This document shows, piece by piece, positions 26,567 to 35,538 of a stretch of 64,000 nt of DNA; the first letter of the stretch is position 1, and each line of letters starts with the position of its first letter. Made by a program: the position numbers and the translations under genes. This stretch comes from Alphaproteobacteria bacterium (GTDB lineage: Bacteria > Pseudomonadota > Alphaproteobacteria > DSM-16000 > Inquilinaceae). The notes below the pieces were generated by a model. The model did not search any database and was not told where the DNA came from. It saw nothing but the letters and a program-made list of their open reading frames with translations. The stretch is from contig JANQGH010000079.1 in assembly GCA_028277405.1 (NCBI GenBank), forward strand, positions 1 to 64,000. The letters are read 5' to 3'.

Positions 26567-27940
26567 CTATCTAACCCCGGCCTTGGCCAGCACCGCCTCA
26601 ATCGCCAAGCCAAGATGGAACAGGCGTTCGTCCTGTCCGCCCGGGACGCTGATCAAAAGGCTGGTCGGCAATCCCGTCGCATCGCTGCCGTTGGGCAGGG
26701 CAAGGCCTGGCAGGTTGAGGAAGTTGCCCAGCGACGTGTTGCGCAGGGTCTTCAGATTGACCCTGTGGAACAGCGCGTTGTCGGCCTCCAGCGGCGCAAT
26801 CTCCGGCGCCGTTATGGGCGTGGTCGGCATCGCGATCAGGCAATCCTCGACACCCGCGATCGTCTCGATCAGCCGCGCCCTCCCGCGCCGCAGGGCATCC
26901 ACTGCCGCCTCGCTCATGGCGCGCCCGATCATGATGCGGTCGACGACCCGGCTGTCGATGCGGGCGCAGTCAGGGCCGTCGACCAAGGCCTGGTGTTGTT
27001 CGTAAGCCTCCGCGCCGACGATCGTGCCGTTTTCGGCAATGAGCGTCGCGGCCTCGCTGATCACGTCCGAAAGGCCCGTTTCGATCCGCATGCCGGCCCG
27101 TTCCAGCACGCGAAGAGCGCTTTCGAAATTGCGCGCCACGGCCTCGTCCAAATCGTCCAGAACGACCGCGTCCGGCACGATCAGTCTTTGGCCAGACAGG
27201 TCGCCGGGCTCCACTGTCGCCACGGCGACGCCGCACAAGGCGCGGTCGAGCAGGATGCAGTCTTCGACGCTGCGTCCAAGCGGGCCAACCGTGTCGTGCG
27301 TCCGCGACAGCAGGAAAACGCCCGTACGATCGATACGCCCTTCGCTTGACTTGTATCCGACCAGCCCGTTGAACGAAGCGGGAATGCGGACCGAACCGCC
27401 GGTATCGGTGCCGATCGTGCAGGGCGCGAGACCGGCGGCAATGGCCGCACCCGATCCTGAGGACGACCCGCCCGGCACGCGGGCGACGCGATCGTCATGC
27501 GGATTGAGCGGCGTCCCGAAATGGGGGTTGAGGCCAAGCCCGGAATAGGCGAACTCCGTCAGGTTGAGCTTGCCCAGCGTGACCATGCCTGCAGCGCTGA
27601 CATTGGCAACGGTCGTGGCGTCGGCGCTCGCCGGTTCGGCGTTTCGATAGTAGTCCGATCCGCCCGTGGTGGTTTCGCCCTCAAAATCGAACAGGTCCTT
27701 CCAGGCGATGGGCACGCCGTCGAGCACCGACAACGGACGCCCGGCCCTGAGCCGTGCCGCACTCACCTCCGCTTCCTTAAGCGCGCGGGCGCGTGTGACG
27801 GCCAAGAAGGCTGGAGAGCTCTGCTGCTCGATCTTGGCAAAGTAGTGCTCCGCCAATGGCACCGGCTCGGCCTCGCCGGCGGCGAGCGCCCGGCCGATTT
27901 CCGCGGCGGGCCTGCGGGACAAGGTGTCGAGATCGGTCAT
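26567..27940 (-). CDS. Amidase signature family hydrolase
   Basis: 457 aa. The Ser-cisSer-Lys triad is visible: Lys in VPIAWKDLFDFEG, cis-Ser in PGGSSSGSGAAIAAG, and the nucleophile Ser in TIGTDTGGSVRIPASFNG. The family hydrolyses amides, ureido acids or allophanate. Its ATG overlaps the pxpC stop. With PxpABC and a biotin carboxylase it probably completes hydrolysis of a cyclic or carboxylated amide. The substrate is unknown. Confidence 0.92.
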   Translation of the reverse strand: MTDLDTLSRRPAAEIGRALAAGEAEPVPLAEHYFAKIEQQSSPAFLAVTRARALKEAEVSAARLRAGRPLSVLDGVPIAWKDLFDFEGETTTGGSDYYRNAEPASADATTVANVSAAGMVTLGKLNLTEFAYSGLGLNPHFGTPLNPHDDRVARVPGGSSSGSGAAIAAGLAPCTIGTDTGGSVRIPASFNGLVGYKSSEGRIDRTGVFLLSRTHDTVGPLGRSVEDCILLDRALCGVAVATVEPGDLSGQRLIVPDAVVLDDLDEAVARNFESALRVLERAGMRIETGLSDVISEAATLIAENGTIVGAEAYEQHQALVDGPDCARIDSRVVDRIMIGRAMSEAAVDALRRGRARLIETIAGVEDCLIAMPTTPITAPEIAPLEADNALFHRVNLKTLRNTSLGNFLNLPGLALPNGSDATGLPTSLLISVPGGQDERLFHLGLAIEAVLAKAGVR

Positions 27941-28908
27941 GCCAGATGGTCGCGGATGCCGGCCATCAGCGCAGCGCGATCCGCGCGCGCCTGCAGCGCT
28001 GTGGCCATGTCCACCTTCACGAAGCTGACGGGCTTGTGGGGCTGCAACTGGCCGATCAGATCCATGTCCGCCGAGATCACGGTGCCGATCATGAAGTATC
28101 CGCCGCCGGAAACGGCGTCGCGGTGCAGCACGATGGGCTCGGTCCCGCCCGGCACCTGGATCGATCCGTAGGGATAACAGCCATCGACGATGTTGGACGG
28201 GTCGGAGCCGGCGCCGAACGGCTGCTGCCGCTCGACGAACTCAAGCGGCTGGCCGCCTCGAAACCGGTAGCCCATGCGGTCGGCCTCGGGCGCGACCTTC
28301 CATTCGTCGGCGAAGAAGCTGTTTTGGGCCTTTTCGGTGATGCGGTGCCAGTAAAGGCCGGGCATGACCCGCAGCTCGGTCGGTGAGCCAAGGTGCCGCC
28401 TCAGCTGCGTCGGCACCGACGCACCAGCCTTGCCGGTGTCGGAAAGCCCAACGGGCAATTCATCGCCGGCCTGGATGGCCCGGCCGTCAACGCCGCCCAA
28501 CGCGCCGATGGCGTAAGTCGAGCGGCTGCCGAGCATCGGTGGCGTATCGATGCCGCCGGACACAACGATATAGGCGCGCGCGCCCTCCGACAGATATCCG
28601 AAGCTCAACCGTTGGCCGGCCTTGATCGGCAGGCCTGTCCAGCCCGCCTGTTCCTCGCCATCGATCAGCACCGGGATATCGGCCCCGGTGACCGCGACGA
28701 CGGCGTCGGCGGTGAATTCGATCTCCGGGCCCATGAAGACCGCCTCAAGGCCGGCGGCCCCTTCATCATTGCCGACCAGCAGATTGGCCGTGCGCATCGC
28801 CATCCGGTCCATCGCGCCACCGATGGGGATGCCGAGATGAAAATAGCCGGGCCGGCCCAAATCCTGGATTGTCGTCAGAAGACCCGGCTGAATGATCTTA
28901 AGAGCCAT
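27937..28908 (-). CDS. pxpC: 5-oxoprolinase subunit C / biotin-dependent carboxyltransferase family (PxpC, KipA-like)
   Basis: 323 aa. LLTTIQDLGRPGYFHLGIP and GGAMDRMAMRTANLLVGNDE are hallmark N-terminal segments of KipA/PxpC and the allophanate hydrolase subunit 2 domain. YFMIGTVISADMDLIGQLQP closes the fold. With PxpA and PxpB it forms the prokaryotic ATP-dependent 5-oxoprolinase. It overlaps pxpB by 11 bp. The annotated reaction may not be the only one, because a biotin carboxylase is also in the operon. Confidence 0.92.
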   Translation of the reverse strand: MALKIIQPGLLTTIQDLGRPGYFHLGIPIGGAMDRMAMRTANLLVGNDEGAAGLEAVFMGPEIEFTADAVVAVTGADIPVLIDGEEQAGWTGLPIKAGQRLSFGYLSEGARAYIVVSGGIDTPPMLGSRSTYAIGALGGVDGRAIQAGDELPVGLSDTGKAGASVPTQLRRHLGSPTELRVMPGLYWHRITEKAQNSFFADEWKVAPEADRMGYRFRGGQPLEFVERQQPFGAGSDPSNIVDGCYPYGSIQVPGGTEPIVLHRDAVSGGGYFMIGTVISADMDLIGQLQPHKPVSFVKVDMATALQARADRAALMAGIRDHLA

Positions 28909-29773
28909 AGAGGGTCTCCGTCAGTTTCTTGTTCGTGCCGTCGATATCGCTGTTGAAGTCCGCCAGGTTGAAGGTGACGTTGCGGATCAGCGGGGCAAAC
29001 GCGCCGGTCTCGACGTCCTTCTCGATCTGGTCGTGTTCGTCGCGGCCGATCGGCTTCCATTTCACGATGTCGCCGGGCTTGAAGAAGACCATGAAGTCGG
29101 ACAGGTAGCTCACTGTCTGGGTCGGGTCGTAGATCGGCATCGGTGTGATGCCGAACATCTGATAGCCGCCGGCCCCGCGCACCGAATAGATGCATCCGAA
29201 ACAGCCGCCATGCCCGACGGTCAGCTTCGGCGTGTCCGTGCGCGGCCTGAGATATTTGGGCACCTCAAGCTGCCGCTCGCGATCGACGAGCTGGTAAAGG
29301 AACGGCAGTCCCGAGACGAAGCCGACCATCGAGACGAACCAGGGCGCGCCGTGATGGGCGGCGATGAAGTCCTCGGCTGTCGCCATGCCGTTGACCCGCG
29401 CGGCGAAATCGAGGTCCGTGGCGTTCGGGTCCTGGTGCCGCTCACGAAACCGCATCAGGGTCTCGTGGGTCCACGGGTCCTGGTAGTAGACCGGGATCTC
29501 GACAATGCGGGTCGCGATCTGCTTTTCCGCGCTCTCCGACGCGGTTTCCAGCGATTTGAGTTCGGCCAGCAGGTCGTCGGGCTTGATCCGGTCGGGGTCG
29601 AACTTGACCTGCAGCGACGCGTTGGCCGGGCAGATCTCGGTCACGCCCGCGATGTCCGCGTCGCGCACGGCGTTGGTCATGGACAGGCTTTTGAAAAAGG
29701 CGTCCAGCGACATTTCCTCGTCGACCTCGACGAAGATGTGTTCGTCTCCGCCAAATGAGTAGCGTGTCTTCAT
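28898..29773 (-). CDS. pxpB: 5-oxoprolinase subunit B (PxpB, KipI-like)
   Basis: 291 aa from the ATG at 29773 (MKTRYSFGGDEHIFVEVDEE), just inside the inverted-repeat element boundary. The tail carries the KipI/allophanate hydrolase subunit 1 signature GFVSGLPFLYQLVDRERQLE and RTDTPKLTVGHGGCFGCIY. It is longer than the ~220-residue KipI, with an extended N-terminal ~70 residues, as in the larger carboxyltransferase-type members. It pairs with PxpC. Confidence 0.88.
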   Translation of the reverse strand: MKTRYSFGGDEHIFVEVDEEMSLDAFFKSLSMTNAVRDADIAGVTEICPANASLQVKFDPDRIKPDDLLAELKSLETASESAEKQIATRIVEIPVYYQDPWTHETLMRFRERHQDPNATDLDFAARVNGMATAEDFIAAHHGAPWFVSMVGFVSGLPFLYQLVDRERQLEVPKYLRPRTDTPKLTVGHGGCFGCIYSVRGAGGYQMFGITPMPIYDPTQTVSYLSDFMVFFKPGDIVKWKPIGRDEHDQIEKDVETGAFAPLIRNVTFNLADFNSDIDGTNKKLTETLYGS

Positions 29774-29797
29774 CGTCGCGAGCCTCCGTCCGGCCTC

Positions 29798-30060
29798 ATA
29801 CCAACTTGTGATGATAATGACCCATGTGATGGCGGCCAAATCGGTTCACGACAAGGCGCGTCGCGCAGCGCGATGCGGTGCATCGGGCAAGCGGCGCAAC
29901 GTAGCCGTGAACCGATTTGGCCCCACCGAAGGCCGCGTTGTCATGCCCGCTGGCTGCGTTGCGCGCCGCTTGCGGTATGTCCATACCGCGGCGCGACACG
30001 CGCCTAACCAGCGAACAAGACAACGTGGTCACTTGGGTCATTATCATCACAAGTTGGTAT
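29798..30060. mobile_element. 263-bp MITE-like element with 27-bp perfect terminal inverted repeats
   Basis: The left end ATACCAACTTGTGATGATAA (29798-29817, continuing to 29824) is the exact reverse complement of 30034-30060. Inside, GCCAAATCGGTTCACG (29835-29850) is repeated inverted at 29906-29921. Imperfect arms lie at 29887-29906 and 29952-29973, and a small hairpin GCGGTATG/CATACCGC at 29972-29989. TA next to each end would fit an IS630/Tc1-type TA target duplication, but the palindrome makes this untestable here. It encodes no protein. It sits between accC and pxpB, and the last base of the accC stop codon is the element's terminal T. Confidence 0.75.
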
Positions 30061-31430
30061 CACTCGGCCGCTATGGGATTGGCGTCCAGCCAATGTTCCA
30101 GGAATTGCGTGTGTGTCCTGCCGGCCGCCACATCACCGTCGGCGAGCAATGCCTGATAAAGCGGCAGGGTGGTCTTTAGGCCGCCGATCCGTGTCGCCTT
30201 CAGCGCAGCATTCAACCGCCGAAGCGCATCGGCACGGTCGTCGCCATGAACAATCAGCTTGCCGAGCAGGGAATCATAGAAGGGCGGAATGGCGTAGCCA
30301 TCGTACAACATGGTGTCGAACCGCACGCCCTGTCCATTCGGGATGTCCAGACCGGATACCACGCCGGGAAACGGCATGAAGCCGTTGGCCGGGTCTTCCG
30401 CGTTCACCCGCACCTCGATGGCATGGCCGCTTAGCCTGACATCGCCCTGGTCGAACCAGAGCGGCTCGCCCATGCAGATGCGGATCATGGCTTCGACCAG
30501 GTCGATGCCCGACACCATCTCGCTGACCGGGTGTTCGACCTGGATGCGCGTGTTCATTTCCAGGAAGTAGAATTCGTCCCGCGTACCGTCATAGAGGTAT
30601 TCCAGCGTGCCGGCGCCGCGATAGCCGACGGCCTCGGCCATGGCGACGGACGCGGCGCAAATGCGCTGGCGCGACGCGTCGCTAAGGCCAATCGCCGGGG
30701 CCTCTTCCCAAACCTTCTGGCGCCTGCGCTGCAAGGAGCAGTCGCGCTCGAAGACGTGGACGGCGCGCTTGCCGTCGCCCAGCACCTGCACCTCGATGTG
30801 CCGGGCGTTCTCGACCATGTATTCCAAGTAAAGGCCGCCATCGCCGAAGGCCGCCTTGGCCTCGGCCTGGGCCTGGGGGATCAGGCGCTTCAAATCCTCG
30901 ATCGTGTGTGCCACGCGAATGCCGCGCCCGCCGCCGCCCGCGGCGGCCTTGATCATGACCGGCAATCCGATGTGCTCGATCGCGGCGACGGCCGCATCCA
31001 GGTCTTCCAGCCGGCCCTCGCTGCCCGGCGCCGTTGGCACGCCGGCTGCCTTCGCGGCGGCGCGGGCCTCGACCTTGTCGCCCATGCGGCGAATGGTTTC
31101 GGGCGACGGCCCAATGAAGACGAGCCCTCCGGCCTCCACCGAAGCCGCGAAGTCGGCATTCTCGCTTAAGAATCCATATCCGGGATGCACGCAGTCGGCA
31201 CCGCTGTCCTTCGCGGCCGTCGTGACGCGTTCGATATCGAGATAAGACTTAGCCGCCTGGGGCGGGCCGATCTCCACGCACGCGTCCGCCAACCGGGCCG
31301 CCAGCATGTCCCGGTCCGCCTCCGAACAGGCTTGGACCACCCGCATGCCCAGGGACTTCGCCGCCCGGTTCACCCGGACGGCGATTTCGCCCCGGTTGGC
31401 GATGAAAAGGGTCTTGCCGCTGAGCGCCAA
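30060..31430 (-). CDS. accC: Biotin carboxylase (acetyl-CoA carboxylase subunit C family)
   Basis: 456 aa, the usual length of AccC. FIANRGEIAVRVNRAAKSLG is the N-terminal biotin carboxylase fold, GGGGRGIRVAHTIEDLKRL the ATP-grasp glycine loop, ERDCSLQRRRQKVWEEAPA the central signature and EMNTRIQVEHPVSE the catalytic region. It carboxylates biotin on the small carrier encoded at 31434. The operon lacks classical carboxyltransferase genes; PxpB/PxpC-type proteins are the likely partners. The stop codon abuts the 263-bp repeat element. Confidence 0.93.
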   Translation of the reverse strand: MALSGKTLFIANRGEIAVRVNRAAKSLGMRVVQACSEADRDMLAARLADACVEIGPPQAAKSYLDIERVTTAAKDSGADCVHPGYGFLSENADFAASVEAGGLVFIGPSPETIRRMGDKVEARAAAKAAGVPTAPGSEGRLEDLDAAVAAIEHIGLPVMIKAAAGGGGRGIRVAHTIEDLKRLIPQAQAEAKAAFGDGGLYLEYMVENARHIEVQVLGDGKRAVHVFERDCSLQRRRQKVWEEAPAIGLSDASRQRICAASVAMAEAVGYRGAGTLEYLYDGTRDEFYFLEMNTRIQVEHPVSEMVSGIDLVEAMIRICMGEPLWFDQGDVRLSGHAIEVRVNAEDPANGFMPFPGVVSGLDIPNGQGVRFDTMLYDGYAIPPFYDSLLGKLIVHGDDRADALRRLNAALKATRIGGLKTTLPLYQALLADGDVAAGRTHTQFLEHWLDANPIAAE

Positions 31431-31433
31431 CGC

Positions 31434-31676
31434 CTAGCCGTCCACTTCCAAGATGACATCGCCGGCGGTGACCGGCTGTTCGTTCTCGATCAGATACCGG
31501 GCGTTGGTGCCGCCGGCATCGGCCTTCACCTCATGGAACGTCTTCATCACCTCGACCAGCCCGACGACCGCGCCTTCCGCGACCGCGCCACCATCCTCGA
31601 TGAAAGGCGGCTCTTCGGGCGAGGGGCGCCGATAGAAGGTTCCGGGCAAAGGGGAGCGAATTTCCTTGGTCGTCAT
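31434..31676 (-). CDS. Biotin carboxyl carrier domain protein (short BCCP)
   Basis: 80 aa from the ATG at 31676 (MTTKEIRSPLPGTFYRRPSP); the longer frame upstream overlaps pxpA. LVEVMKTFHEVKAD contains the biotinylated lysine (Lys45) in an EVMK context instead of the usual AMKM. It lacks the proline/alanine-rich N-terminal half of AccB, so it is a minimal carrier. It lies 3 bp from the biotin carboxylase gene. Confidence 0.9.
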   Translation of the reverse strand: MTTKEIRSPLPGTFYRRPSPEEPPFIEDGGAVAEGAVVGLVEVMKTFHEVKADAGGTNARYLIENEQPVTAGDVILEVDG

Positions 31677-31692
31677 GGTGACCCCGTCTTCG

Positions 31693-32472
31693 TCAGTCCG
31701 CCGATTGCTGGGCCGGCGGCGCGATTGTGATGCCGTTGTTCTCAAGGCCGTTTCGAACGGCCGTGCCGATTGCCAACGCCCCCGGCGTGTCGGAATGAAA
31801 ACAGATTGACTCAAATTCGATGTCGATATCCACGCCGTCCACCGTCGCGACCTTGCCCTCCAGACACGCGCGAACGCATTTTTCGGCGATCTCGTCGGGG
31901 TTTAACGCGCGCATCTTACGGGTAAAGACGATGGAACCCGACGCGCCATAGTCGCGGTCGGCATAGAACTCTCGAACAACGGGGCGGCGCGCCGCGGCCG
32001 CCAGCCGGTAAGTCTCCGAGACATGCATGCAAAACAGGAACGCCGTTGGCGCCGTGTTTGCCATGGCCTCGATAAGGTGCTGCGACAGTACTTGATCCTT
32101 GGCCGCCGTCATATAGAGGGCGCCATGGGGTTTCACATGCTGCAGGTCCGTCCCGTGGCGGCGGCCGAACTCACGCAACGCGCCGACCTGATAGATGATG
32201 TCGTTGACCAGCTCTTCGGTGGTTGCCGCGATGGGGCGCCTGCCGAAGCCCTGAAGGTCGCGGTAGGCCGGGTGGGCGCCGATCCGCACGCCGTGCTCGA
32301 CGGCCAGCCGCACCGTCCGGTCCATGATGTTGGGATCGCCGGCGTGAAAGCCGGTGGCAATGTTGGCGGAACTGATCAACGGCATCAGCGCCTCGTCCGG
32401 GGCGTCGCCATAAGACCAGTGGCCGAAGCCTTCGCCCATATCGCAGTTCAGATCGACTGATCTTCGCACCAC
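31693..32472 (-). CDS. pxpA: 5-oxoprolinase subunit A (PxpA, LamB/YcsF family)
   Basis: 259 aa. [20 protein letters not shown] is the family's first motif, [20 protein letters not shown] the second, and [15 protein letters not shown] the third, giving the Asp/His set of the deacetylase-like barrel. It is the first gene of the operon that ends at 24408. The divergent LysR gene starts 171 bases away, so that gap holds both promoters. Confidence 0.93.
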   Translation of the reverse strand: MVRRSVDLNCDMGEGFGHWSYGDAPDEALMPLISSANIATGFHAGDPNIMDRTVRLAVEHGVRIGAHPAYRDLQGFGRRPIAATTEELVNDIIYQVGALREFGRRHGTDLQHVKPHGALYMTAAKDQVLSQHLIEAMANTAPTAFLFCMHVSETYRLAAAARRPVVREFYADRDYGASGSIVFTRKMRALNPDEIAEKCVRACLEGKVATVDGVDIDIEFESICFHSDTPGALAIGTAVRNGLENNGITIAPPAQQSAD

Positions 32473-32643
32473 CTGGACATCCTTGAAAGAAACGGGGGTT
32501 CGATAGACGGGGGATTGGCATTGGCCGCCAGACCCAGGCGCCCAGTATTGTGCAGTCGCGGTGAATTGGAAAATGAGAATTTATGAAAGTGCCTGTTCAG
32601 AAAATCAGATAGAGTGGTGCTCTCGCAACGATCCGCCGGGCCG

Positions 32644-33561
32644 ATGTCCTTCAACCTCCGCCATCTGAAGTATTTCATCGCCACTGCCGAGCTTGGACAG
32701 GTCAGCCAGGCGGCCATGGAACTGTCGATCTCACAATCGGCGATCACCACGGCGATCAAGGATCTGGAACAGACGATCGGCGCCCAGCTCTTCGTGCGAT
32801 CCTCGCTTGGCATGACCTTGACCGAGGTCGGCCGCCAGTTTTTGGGGTCGAGCTATGAGATCCTGGCGAAGGTCGATGAGGCGATGCATGTCCGCCCCGC
32901 CGCGAAGGTCACGGGCAGGCTGCGCCTTGCCGCGACCTACACCGTCATCGGCTATTTCCTGCCCTATCACCTGGATCGTCTGAGCCGGGACTATCCGGAT
33001 CTGGAAATCAGCATTGTCGAGCTTGAGCGCAAGCAGATTGAAGACGGCCTCATCAAAGGCGATTTCGACATGGGCGTTGCGCTCACCGCCAATATCGTGA
33101 GCGCGGACATCGGGTCGGAGCTGCTGATCAAGTCCCCGCGCCGTCTATGGGCGCCGACGGGCCATCACCTGCTGGGCCGGGAAACCGTGCGCTTTGCGGA
33201 GGTGTCCAAAGAGCCCTTCATCATGCTGACCGTCGACGAGGCCAGTGACACGGCCATGCGGTACTGGCGCCGCTCGCGCTATCGGCCGAACATCGTGCTG
33301 CACACCTCGTCGGTCGAGGCGGTCCGGTCCCTGGTCGCCAACAATCAGGGCGTGTCGATCCTGTCAGACATGGTCTACCGCCCCTGGTCACTGGAAGGCC
33401 GCAGGCTGGAGACGATCGAGGTCTCCGAGGACATTCCGCCCATGGAGGTCGGCCTGGTCTGGCGCGGAAACGCCGAGTTCAGCCCCGCCATGGAGGCGGT
33501 GCGCAGCTATTTCCGCAGCCAGTTCCTAAGCCCGCACCTGCCGCCGGGGCGCAGCGTCTAG
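32644..33561 (+). CDS. LysR family transcriptional regulator
   Basis: 305 aa from the ATG at 32644 (MSFNLRHLKYFIATAELGQV). The N-terminal winged HTH (SQAAMELSISQSAITTAIKD) is followed by a LysR substrate-binding domain (RLAATYTVIGYFLP onward). It is divergent from pxpA and convergent with hyuB, so it probably activates the pxp/biotin operon in response to its substrate. No convincing T-N11-A box could be fixed in the gap. Confidence 0.92.
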   Translation: MSFNLRHLKYFIATAELGQVSQAAMELSISQSAITTAIKDLEQTIGAQLFVRSSLGMTLTEVGRQFLGSSYEILAKVDEAMHVRPAAKVTGRLRLAATYTVIGYFLPYHLDRLSRDYPDLEISIVELERKQIEDGLIKGDFDMGVALTANIVSADIGSELLIKSPRRLWAPTGHHLLGRETVRFAEVSKEPFIMLTVDEASDTAMRYWRRSRYRPNIVLHTSSVEAVRSLVANNQGVSILSDMVYRPWSLEGRRLETIEVSEDIPPMEVGLVWRGNAEFSPAMEAVRSYFRSQFLSPHLPPGRSV

Positions 33562-33566
33562 TTCGT

Positions 33567-35528
33567 TCATGTCCAGTGGGCGACCGAGCGCTTCTCGAAG
33601 CTCTCGCGGAATTGCTCCGTCGATTTCGGCAGCACCTCGCCCGTCTCCCAGTCCAGGATCACGGCGTAGCGACGCACGGCGTCCATGTCGTTGATCTCGC
33701 CTTCTTTGTACATCCGGGCGACCGCTTCGGGGTCCATGCGTGCCCAGTCCTTGCGATTGGCGCGGATGTCGGCGCGGGCAGCGTCCGTGGCGACCTGGTC
33801 GATTTCGTATTCGAGAATGTCCGGGTCGATGGGCTTGATGACCACGCCATAATCGGTCTTCGCGCGCTCGACGGAGATGTAGTCGTCGATGACGTCTTCC
33901 TTCACGGCCTCCGGGTCGCGGTCCAGCGGATCGCCAAAGCCGCCGCCGCCGGCGGTCGGCCGGCTGAATGTGTCGCCGCTGCCGATCGGGTGGTCGGAAA
34001 AGACCGAGCCCAGCCAGTGTTCCTGATCATCGCCGTTCGACTTGATCGACAGGCCGTGGGGCATGGACGGCAGGCCGCCATTCGTGCCCCACACCACCGC
34101 GCGTTCACGATCGCATATGTAGGAGATGACGGACTTCTCCGCCTCCAGCAGGACGGAGGATTTGAACACGCCGGCCCCACCGCGCCACTTGCCGGGGCCG
34201 GGCGAGTCCTGCTTGATCTGGAACTCGGTCGTGATGACCGGATTGACCCGCTCGTTGCCTTCGGACGGTTGGGACATGAGGCCGGTGCCAAAACACGCCG
34301 TCGTCGCGTCGGACCCATCCTTGCCGTTGCGCCCGCCCCAGCCGCCGGGCAGCCACTCGTAGAACATGTAGATGGGCTTGTCTTCCTTGCGCAGGTCGAT
34401 GCCACCGGCGAGCAGGTATTCCAGGTTGAAGGCGCAGGCGATGGCCCGCTCCGGCATGATCTCGGACCACATTTCAAAGATCGAGTTCATGATCTTCTCA
34501 AACGGCATCAGAAAGCCGGTCACGGCCGTCGGCCACTCCGCACTCACCACCGTGTTCGCGGGCGCCTTGATGTCGAACACGCGGTAGAAGCCGCTGTTCA
34601 AGGGCAGGTCGGGGAAGAAGGTCTTCATACCGGCCGCGACGGCAGAAAACGTGGCGCCGTGCCCGGAATTGTAGATCGACGCGATGGTCGGATGGCTGCC
34701 GTCGAAGTCGTATTCGATGCGGTCACCCTTGATGGTCATCTTGATCTTGATCGGGATCATGCCTTCGCCGCCGCCCGGATCGCGATCGATGTAGTCGACC
34801 GTCTCCCACGTGCCGTCGGGCAGGGCGGCGATGCGCTGGCGCGCGGAGCGTTCGACATAGTCCTGAACCGCCGCCATGCCCTGCGTGACCTGGTCGCGCC
34901 CGTACTTGTTGACCAGCCGCAGGATCTCGCGCTCGGCGACCGCCGTCGCCCGCTCCTGGGAGTGCATGTCGCCGATGATCGAGTGCGGGTCGCGCGTGTT
35001 GGCGGCGATCATGTTGCCGATGTCGGAGCAGAACTCGCCCTGCCGGAACAGCCGGATCGGCGTGATGCGCACCGCCTCGCGGAACATGTCGCGCGCGGTT
35101 ACGTCGAACGAGCCCGGGACCGAGCCGCCCAAATCGGCCCAGTGACCGTTGGATTGCGAATAGCCGATGATGACGTCGCCGTCGAAAATCGGCCGGATCA
35201 GCCGCACATCGCTGAAATGGGTGCCGCCAGCGTAAGGGTCGTTGATGGCATAGACATCACCCGGCGCCATGTCGCCCTTGAAGGTGCGGATGACGTCCTT
35301 GCAGGTGAAATGCAGCGTGCCGACATGGACGGCGATGTCCGCATTGCCCTGCGCGACCGACTCGCCGTCCGCGTCGTGGAGGCAGTTGGAAAAGTCGCGA
35401 TTGTAGATCACGAAGGAATAGCAGGTGCGCAGCATCTGTTCCGCCATCTGGTCGACGGCGGTGATGAACGAGTTCTTCAGCACCTCGAACGTGACGGGGT
35501 CGAGATCCTTGTGAGGGTTCGTGCTCAT
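33567..35528 (-). CDS. hyuB: Hydantoinase B / 5-oxoprolinase family protein (HyuB)
   Basis: 653 aa from the ATG at 35528 (MSTNPHKDLDPVTFEVLKNS). GMIPIKIKMTIKGDRIEYDF is characteristic, and PTAGGGGFGDPLDRDPEAV is the C-terminal glycine-rich signature. It is the partner of HyuA in ATP-dependent ring opening of hydantoins, 5-oxoproline or lactams. Length is slightly above the ~550-600 norm because of a C-terminal extension (DDYISVERAKTDYGVVI onward). It lies 10 bp downstream of hyuA. Confidence 0.93.
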   Translation of the reverse strand: MSTNPHKDLDPVTFEVLKNSFITAVDQMAEQMLRTCYSFVIYNRDFSNCLHDADGESVAQGNADIAVHVGTLHFTCKDVIRTFKGDMAPGDVYAINDPYAGGTHFSDVRLIRPIFDGDVIIGYSQSNGHWADLGGSVPGSFDVTARDMFREAVRITPIRLFRQGEFCSDIGNMIAANTRDPHSIIGDMHSQERATAVAEREILRLVNKYGRDQVTQGMAAVQDYVERSARQRIAALPDGTWETVDYIDRDPGGGEGMIPIKIKMTIKGDRIEYDFDGSHPTIASIYNSGHGATFSAVAAGMKTFFPDLPLNSGFYRVFDIKAPANTVVSAEWPTAVTGFLMPFEKIMNSIFEMWSEIMPERAIACAFNLEYLLAGGIDLRKEDKPIYMFYEWLPGGWGGRNGKDGSDATTACFGTGLMSQPSEGNERVNPVITTEFQIKQDSPGPGKWRGGAGVFKSSVLLEAEKSVISYICDRERAVVWGTNGGLPSMPHGLSIKSNGDDQEHWLGSVFSDHPIGSGDTFSRPTAGGGGFGDPLDRDPEAVKEDVIDDYISVERAKTDYGVVIKPIDPDILEYEIDQVATDAARADIRANRKDWARMDPEAVARMYKEGEINDMDAVRRYAVILDWETGEVLPKSTEQFRESFEKRSVAHWT

Positions 35529-35538
35529 CGGTGGCTCC

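Noticed and set aside
29798..30060. Possible CRISPR or protein-coding unit in the repeat element
   Set aside because: There are only two long repeats and they are inverted, not direct with spacers. Open frames starting MMIMT on both strands arise from the symmetric ends.
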